NCBI GenBank assembly: GCA_016713905.1
Contig: JADJOE010000003.1
Coordinates: forward strand, 1,860,001 to 1,924,000
Length of the DNA stretch: 64,000 nt
From: Candidatus Vicinibacter proximus
GTDB lineage: Bacteria; Bacteroidota; Bacteroidia; Chitinophagales; Saprospiraceae
Direction: 5' to 3'
Part shown: positions 58,080 through 64,000 of the stretch, one piece after another
Layout of the letters: each line of letters starts with the position of its first letter
How positions within the stretch are numbered: the first letter of the stretch is position 1
Notes under the pieces: generated by a model
The model's input: only the letters and a program-made list of their open reading frames with translations
Told to the model about the DNA's origin: nothing
Databases searched by the model: none
Translations under genes and position numbers: made by a program

Positions 58080-58739
58080 ATGGACTCATTAAACGACTTC
58101 TTAATTCAAAAACCAAGACCACTCCCTGTTATTGTTGCAGTAGACAGAAGTGGCAGTATGGGAACAAATGGTAAAATAGATGCCTTAAACATCGCACTAA
58201 AAGACTTTATTAATTCAATAAAGGACGAAGACAGCAACAAGGCAGAAATACACATTTCTTTATTCAGCTTCGGGGGTGAAAGTGCAACTTGTGATATCCC
58301 GTTAACACCAATTAGCCAAGTAAACACACCGGCTTATCAGGCACAAGGCAGGACCCCTATGGGTGGTGCGTTTACAATGTTAAAAGAACTAATAGAAGAC
58401 AAAGTACAAATTCCATCAAGATCTTATAAACCAACAATTGTTTTGTTAACTGATGGTATTCCGACCGATGATTTTCTTTCTCCAATGAATGAACTTATTA
58501 ATGATGGTCGGTCTTCAAAAGCCTTCCGTATTGCTATGGCAATTGGTGATGACGCTGACCATAATATGCTATCAAAATTTGTAAGCTCACCTGAATATTT
58601 GGTTTTGGGTGAAAGTGCAAGAGATATAAGGAAGTTTTTCAGGTTCGTAACAATGTCTGTTACCCAGCGAATGAAAAGTCAAACACCGGATATGCAGCAA
58701 ATACCACAAATGCCTGATGACGAAACTCTTGATTTCTAA
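58080..58739 (+). CDS. TerY-like von Willebrand factor A domain protein
   Basis: 219 residues, almost entirely a vWA domain. The metal-binding MIDAS is complete: DRSGS at 22-26 (Asp22, Ser24, Ser26), Thr in GRTPMGGAF and Asp in VLLTDGIPTDD. The C-terminal tail (SVTQRMKSQTPDMQQIPQMP) is polar. It matches the TerY protein of the TerY-P signalling triad, which binds partner proteins through the MIDAS. It starts a second transcription unit after a 125-bp gap and overlaps the phosphatase start (TAATG). Confidence 0.9.
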   Translation: MDSLNDFLIQKPRPLPVIVAVDRSGSMGTNGKIDALNIALKDFINSIKDEDSNKAEIHISLFSFGGESATCDIPLTPISQVNTPAYQAQGRTPMGGAFTMLKELIEDKVQIPSRSYKPTIVLLTDGIPTDDFLSPMNELINDGRSSKAFRIAMAIGDDADHNMLSKFVSSPEYLVLGESARDIRKFFRFVTMSVTQRMKSQTPDMQQIPQMPDDETLDF

Positions 58740-59446
58740 TGGAGTTGAAAACTACAATCATACAAGCAAGTATCCGTGGCGATAAACATGAAACTATTCC
58801 CAATCAAGACTATATAAATGTCTTTGAGAATGATGAATTTCTGATAACCACAGTTTCAGATGGATTAGGTTCATCTAAAAATTCGTTAGAAGGAGCACAA
58901 ATTGCTTGTAAGAGTGTAATTGATGAAATACAAAATTTTCAACTTTCGTCTGAACTTCAATTCCTCAGTAATAAGATAAAAGAAAGGTGGAAAAAGGAAA
59001 TAGAATCAATTTCCAGCATTATAAGTGATTATCGAACTACCAACTCCTTTATAGCTGTTTTCAAAAAGGAAAAGAAAATAATTGTTGGTCAGATAGGTGA
59101 TGTTCTGGTTTCGCTTAGAATGGATGGTTTATTCCGCTATTTAGAATCAACAAGTAAAGATTTCTCTAATGAGACTGTTTGCCTTGGTTCTGGTAGAGAT
59201 GAAAATTTCAAACTGGCCTTATTTGAATTTGGGCACACATTTGATTTTTTGATTGCAACTGATGGCATTGCTGACGAATTACAAACAGAAAAAATTGAAA
59301 CATTGCATGACTATTTTAAAAACAAATTTCAAAATATTGAAGAATCAAGAAGAAATGATGCTTTAAAATGTGATTTAGAAGAATTCCTAACCGAAAAAAA
59401 CAATGATGATAAATCAATGATTTTCATCTGGTCAAATAAAAATTAA
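58739..59446 (+). CDS. PP2C-family Ser/Thr protein phosphatase
   Basis: 235 residues with the PP2C motifs: HETIPNQDY (Asp24), TTVSDGLGSSKNSLEGA (Asp41-Gly42), VGQIGDVLVSL, LIATDGIADEL, and the final NNDDKSMIFIW. These acidic residues bind the two metal ions. It should dephosphorylate Ser/Thr residues, presumably on substrates of the kinase encoded next. It overlaps the vWA gene by one base and ends directly before the kinase ATG, so the three are co-produced. Confidence 0.9.
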   Translation: MELKTTIIQASIRGDKHETIPNQDYINVFENDEFLITTVSDGLGSSKNSLEGAQIACKSVIDEIQNFQLSSELQFLSNKIKERWKKEIESISSIISDYRTTNSFIAVFKKEKKIIVGQIGDVLVSLRMDGLFRYLESTSKDFSNETVCLGSGRDENFKLALFEFGHTFDFLIATDGIADELQTEKIETLHDYFKNKFQNIEESRRNDALKCDLEEFLTEKNNDDKSMIFIWSNKN

Positions 59447-60838
59447 ATGAACGTAGTAGATTCAAAAAATATTAGTTACGAAGTGCTTGAAAAACTTGGA
59501 GAAGGTTCTCAAGGTGTAACCTATTTGCTAAAAGATAAAAAGCATATTGTTAAACTCTTCAACCAAAGTTTTGATGACAATTCAACCAAATCCAAAATCA
59601 ATTTCCTAATAAATTTAGGGTTAGATAAAAAAGTGTTTGCAGTTCCATTAAGACAAATTACACAACCAAAGAATGGTTATGTATCTGAATTTGCATCTGG
59701 AATGATTCCGTTGTCATCATTAAAACTTGGAACCGTAAATACAAATCTTGCAGAATGGTATTTGTCATCAGGAGGTTTATTAAAAAGATACAATGTTCTT
59801 ATTCGTTTAGCAGCATTATTGAGAGCATTACACAGTAAGGGTCTCGCCTATTGTGATTTATCACCTAACAATGTTTTTATATCTGAAAGGCCTGAATCAG
59901 ATAATGTTTTTTTGATTGATTTAGACAATCTCAGGTATAAAACAAGTATAGTAAATAACATCTACACCCCTTTTTATGGTGCACCTGAAGTTATTTCTAA
60001 TAATGCTCCAAATACAACCATGTCCGACTGTTTTTCATTTGCTGTTTTGGCTTATGAACTGCTCACATTAAACCACCCTCTAATTGGAGATTATGTTTCT
60101 GAAGGTGAACCGGAATTGGAAGAAGAAGCCTTAAAAGGTAAATTACCCTGGGTTGACCATTCTGAAGACAACACGAATGAAAGGGCTACCGGCTTGCCTT
60201 CAGAAAAGGTAATGCCGGAAAAACTACTAAATCTTTTCAGGAAGAATTTTGAAGAAGGGCTAAATAATTCTCTTGAAAGACCAAGTATGGCAGAATGGTT
60301 TGACATGCTAAATCTTGCATTAAATGAGCTTCTGAGATGTAGTAACATCAATTGCAATCTTAGATACCCATACAACAATTCAAAAAAATGTAATTTCTGT
60401 GGTCAAGCACCTCAAAAAGTGACTCGTATTCAAATGAGAAGATGGGAGGAAATTGAATATTATGATGAGAAAACACACGAAGTAAAACAGCAGTTCTGCT
60501 TACAACCGGAAGTTTATGATGAAATTTTAATTGATGAAAACACACCAAAGGAAATTGCTGCCTTCAATTTTCTTTTAACCGAAATAGAGCCATTAGCTCC
60601 CCTTTTAAAAATTGAGTACTTGAAGGAAAAAGATGAATTGAAAATTTTACTTACACCATTAAATGGTGTAAAGTTCAATATAAGTCCCCGCAATGGGTTG
60701 TCTGAAGGTGGCAAAACCATTCTTCTTGACACTCCTAAGAAAATAAGGGTAGTTGATGCTACCCAACAGGACAAACAAAAATATATGCTTCACTTGAAAG
60801 ACTTAAACACTCCACAAAGGGTGCTAACAATAGATTAA
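59447..60838 (+). CDS. Ser/Thr protein kinase of the TerY-P type with C-terminal zinc ribbon
   Basis: 463 residues. Kinase domain at about 8-290: glycine loop LGEGSQGVTYLL, catalytic Lys in HIVKLF, catalytic loop YCDLSPNNVF (Asp and Asn present, HRD replaced by YCD), metal loop IDLDN in place of DFG, and GAPEV. A four-cysteine ribbon follows (CSNINCNLRYPYNNSKKC, FCGQ), then about 130 residues of mixed strands of unknown function. The altered HRD/DFG is usual for this kinase group. It presumably phosphorylates the helicase or a target of the defence unit. The helicase starts one base after its stop. Confidence 0.9.
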   Translation: MNVVDSKNISYEVLEKLGEGSQGVTYLLKDKKHIVKLFNQSFDDNSTKSKINFLINLGLDKKVFAVPLRQITQPKNGYVSEFASGMIPLSSLKLGTVNTNLAEWYLSSGGLLKRYNVLIRLAALLRALHSKGLAYCDLSPNNVFISERPESDNVFLIDLDNLRYKTSIVNNIYTPFYGAPEVISNNAPNTTMSDCFSFAVLAYELLTLNHPLIGDYVSEGEPELEEEALKGKLPWVDHSEDNTNERATGLPSEKVMPEKLLNLFRKNFEEGLNNSLERPSMAEWFDMLNLALNELLRCSNINCNLRYPYNNSKKCNFCGQAPQKVTRIQMRRWEEIEYYDEKTHEVKQQFCLQPEVYDEILIDENTPKEIAAFNFLLTEIEPLAPLLKIEYLKEKDELKILLTPLNGVKFNISPRNGLSEGGKTILLDTPKKIRVVDATQQDKQKYMLHLKDLNTPQRVLTID

Positions 60839-60839
60839 T

Positions 60840-63800
60840 ATGGCGGATTTAAAAGACATACTGAATAATTTTCCTGAAGAAACACTTCAAAACACCATTA
60901 ATGGAAAAATCCTCAATGGTGCTATAAATTGGGAGAAAAAGCCAATTCTCTTGAAAGCTGAACAAATTGAATCCAACCAAATTTTATTCAGCCTTAACAC
61001 AGCCCCACTGCGTGTATCATTCACAAGTAAAGCTATTGGCGACAATGAAACTGACAAAGCATCCATTGCTCAAAGCTTATTCTGGATTACTAATGTAAAA
61101 GATGAAAGCATTGAGATAAAATATCTTCCCTGTGGCACTAGCCAAACTTTCAACGAATCTCTTGAAATTGGTTTTGGCGACAATATAATCTTGGCAAATA
61201 AGAATGTTAAGATTGAGAAGTTATCTGAAAATCTTAATAATGATTTTGTATTCCAATCCGAAAGATCTGATTTTATTTTTGTTCAAACCTATCCCGGCAA
61301 TACAGATTTAAGCTTCACAATACACGGTCTTCGCAAACGAGTTGATATTTTGGTGAAAGAGAATAAATGGATTGTTCAGAAAATAACCAATAAGCCATTT
61401 GCCAAAAAATACGCAGACTTTTCAATCCTGAATGTAGCTCAATACCCGTCAATAAAATTTGTAGAAGCTTCAAAAGCAAAAGAAGCTTACGAAACTATTA
61501 AAGCAGAAGAAGCAAAGGGAAATACACTTATTGCATTATGGCAAACGTATTCTGCAATTGAATTAGAAAGGGCAAACCAACTCAAGGAAAAGGTTGGTGA
61601 ATTAAGTTTCACCCGTATTAGATTTCTTCCAGATGGAATTACGAAAGTTCGAATTGGTAATTTGACGGAAGAACTGAAATTAGCAATTAACGAAAGTAAG
61701 GATGATTTATTAAACACTTCACTAGAACTTACAATAGAAAAGGAAGGTGAAGTAAAGCAGGCAGAAAATAAGCGGTTCTTAATGAAATCAATAAGTAATG
61801 ATTTTTCTTTTGAACTATATGATGAACTAAGTTCTATTCCTGAAACAGGTAAATTCCTTATCTCTCTAATAGGCGATGAGATTGTAAACAAAAGAAGGGA
61901 AAGGGCATTAAAGAGTCTTAGAGAGGATAGGAAATTTATTACCAGAAATCTGCTTTTTGCAATCGAGGGTGCTTCTGATGCTATGTTAGCAAAAAAGAGG
62001 AATGAAAAAGCCTTAACAGAAAGAACCAGAAAGTTTTTGAAAGACAAATTTGGTATAGATGATTTAACGGCAAATCAGAAAGAAGCTGTTGAGATTGCTA
62101 TTAATACCCCTGATATTGCAATAGTTCAGGGTCCTCCAGGAACAGGTAAATCTACAGTGGTTGCCGCCATTTGCGATAGACTTATTGAAATTGCCGAAAA
62201 GAGCAGAAAGAATTACAATGGCAAGCTTATTTTAGTTTCTGCCTTCCAAAATGATACTGTTGAACACATTGCTTCAAAAATTTACACCTTAGGTTTACCA
62301 ACAATAAAAATTGGGAAAGAGACACTAGGCAATATTAGAGCTGAGGATAAACTTATAGAGGAAATGAAATTGCAAATTTACACATCTCTTCAAAGGCTTA
62401 AAATCAAAGGCACAAATCACAGAATTTCTAAAAAGTTAACTGACATTAAATCAATTTATATTTCTGAAAGGAATGATCAGAAATTAAAACAAGCTATTGA
62501 AACTATAATTGCCACTATAGATATAAGCGATCAACTTTGGAATGATTGGAAAGAAATTAATGGCGACCGGAGCTTTAATGAATCCACGAATTTTAAGAAT
62601 ATAAAACTTGTAAAAGGGATTCGGGCAGAATTTGAATCATACAATGACGATGGGTTTTATAAAATTCAGCACTTGTTAAAATCCGACATTCCCTTTACGG
62701 AAGAAGAAAAATCATTTTTAGAAGCTTGCCCAGTTGACAATCCTGATAAGGCAATACTTAAACGTCTAAGCGAAATTCAGGAAGGCTATTTGGAGAGAAT
62801 TAATTCATCTGCAAATACCATTGTTTCAGGTAACAATATTTCAATATTAAGTTGGCTTGAAAATGCGATAATATTCTTTAAGCAGAAAGAAGAATCTTCA
62901 TACGAAGATCAGGATACTTTTTTTACCGCAAACCTTGAAGTATTAAGAGATGAACTTGATGGGAATGCTGAGTATATTAGGAATACTATTAAAGATTATG
63001 GAGAAAGCCTTGCGGCAACCAATCAAGTTGCAGGTGGGCGTGAAATGAGTACATATTCAAGTATTGATAATGTTATACTTGAAGAAGCAGCCCGTTCAAA
63101 TCCATTGGATCTTCTTATTCCAATGGCTAAAGCCACAGAAAGAATCATTATGGTTGGCGACCAGAATCAATTGCCGCATCTATTAGAGGATGATATCGCA
63201 GATGAAACATCAACAAAACTGTCAGATAAGTTTATAGCGGCTGAGACTAGAAAAAAATTAGAAGAATCATTGTTTGGTGTTATTTTCAAGAATCTACATA
63301 CTGCTAATCCGAGAAGGACAATTACACTTACCGAGCAGTTTCGTATGCACCCTTTTATTGGCGATTTCATCAGTAGGGTTTATTACAAAAACGAACTGAA
63401 AGCAGGTATTCCAAATCAAGCAGAACTTAAAAAACACAAGTTAGAGTTGCCCTGGGCAAAAGATAAAGTTGCTGTATTCTGTGACCTTAGAAAAATAAAG
63501 GCATGGAAGAAAGCGGTAAAAGTAAATCACGAAATGCCGAAGCCCAGCGAATAGTTAAAATATTAGATGAATTAAAAACAGACCCAAATTTCGAAAATTT
63601 AAGTATCGGTATCATCACTTTCTATGCAAAGCAGGTTAATGAATTATTTAAAGAAGCCAGTAAGAAGGGATATGCTGAGCTAAAGTCTGATGGTAATTAT
63701 GAAATTGCCTTACAATACCGTGAAACTGCTGACGGTCGTGAAAAACTGAGAATTGGCTCTGTCGATTCATTTCAAGGGAAAGAATTTGACATCGTTATTC

Positions 63801-64000
63801 TAAGTACAGTCCGTTCCAATGCTATTAATCGCAACCATGATAATTTCAAAAAAGTATTTGGCTTTTTAACCTTAGAAAACAGGCTTAATGTAGCCTTTTC
63901 CCGTGCTCAAAAGTTGCTCATTGTTGTGGGTGATGGAGAGATGTTCGCTGATGACTTTGCTAAAACCTATGTAGAAGGTCTTTTTGAATTTTATACAAAT
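60840..64000 (+). CDS. SF1 DNA/RNA helicase (AAA_11/AAA_12), runs off the window; one frame break
   Basis: More than 1,050 residues are visible. Residues 1 to about 410 form an unrecognised N-terminal region with long helices. The helicase core has Walker A GPPGTGKST (431-438), motif II as ILEEAARSNPLDLL, motif III VGDQNQLPHLL and motif IV TEQFRMHPFIGDFISRVYY. The frame breaks at 63505-63506; one more G continues as EESGKSKSRNAEAQRIVK and carries motif V GSVDSFQGKEFDIVILSTVRS and motif VI NRLNVAFSRAQKLLIVVGD. It is of the UPF1/Dna2-like SF1 type and the probable effector of the kinase/phosphatase triad. The 3' end is outside the window. Confidence 0.88.

Noticed and set aside
57973..58092. 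Short ORF (about 39 residues) in the gap between the Argonaute and vWA genes
   Set aside because: No recognisable motif, and its end overlaps the vWA start in another frame. It could be a leader peptide but nothing supports it.
1..64000. CRISPR arrays, rRNA genes, tRNA genes
   Set aside because: No direct-repeat/spacer pattern and no tRNA-like or rRNA-like sequence was found by eye in the gaps. A covariance-model scan would be needed for certainty.
36683..64000. Insertion sequences or transposases
   Set aside because: No transposase-like protein or terminal inverted repeats around an ORF were seen; the mobility genes are integrase and replication types.

Overview
The window looks like a chromosome segment of a Bacteroidota bacterium, probably of the Saprospiria/Chitinophagia type. 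Evidence seen directly: repeated TAnnTTTG promoter elements instead of -10/-35 boxes, a fused gamma-alpha 2-oxoacid:ferredoxin oxidoreductase, an ECF sigma / anti-sigma pair, a FeoA-FeoB pair, and a BT4734/VirE-N plus DUF3987 primase-like protein. No database search was possible; family names come from motif recognition.

Positions 1-36,682 are ordinary core genome: a partial acetyltransferase, a metzincin lipoprotein, thiolase, an acyltransferase, an OmpH-like chaperone, TatA, a 2OG-Fe oxygenase, a 1.2-kb gap with a decayed membrane-protein relic, a TM2/DUF2752 pair, an ALDH8-like dehydrogenase, an MlaE-MlaF-adaptor export operon, a desaturase, Mfd, an Nfu-type Fe-S protein, a three-gene KorAB/GltD-like redox operon, a Crp-family regulator, a haloalkane-dehalogenase-like hydrolase, SerA, an ankyrin protein, RecG, RbfA, an ECF sigma/anti-sigma pair, FeoAB and MnmE.

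From 36,683 to the end of the window the DNA looks A+T-richer by eye and carries an integrated element. It begins exactly at the 3' end of mnmE, the same site used by Salmonella genomic island 1. Behind an array of helically phased short repeats come a zinc-finger/HTH protein, a tyrosine integrase, an unknown protein, a second HTH protein and a VirE-N/DUF3987 protein. The cargo is a dense defence island. An XRE regulator with an operator-like palindrome heads a complete type 1 BREX operon (brxA, brxB, brxC, pglX, pglZ, brxL). This continues with only 15-18 nt spacing into a PD-(D/E)xK nuclease gene and a long prokaryotic Argonaute lacking catalytic residues. After a 125-bp gap comes a TerY-P-like phospho-signalling triad (vWA protein, PP2C phosphatase, Ser/Thr kinase) directly followed by a large SF1 helicase that runs off the window.

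Several genes are frameshifted as given. Each break can be explained by a one-base change in the length of a base run, and two genes contain compensating pairs, so I read them as probable sequence-assembly indels, not decay. They are annotated as whole genes with the break positions stated. The most novel features are the nuclease-Argonaute pair fused into the BREX operon, the kinase/phosphatase/vWA/helicase unit, and the phased repeat array next to the integration site.
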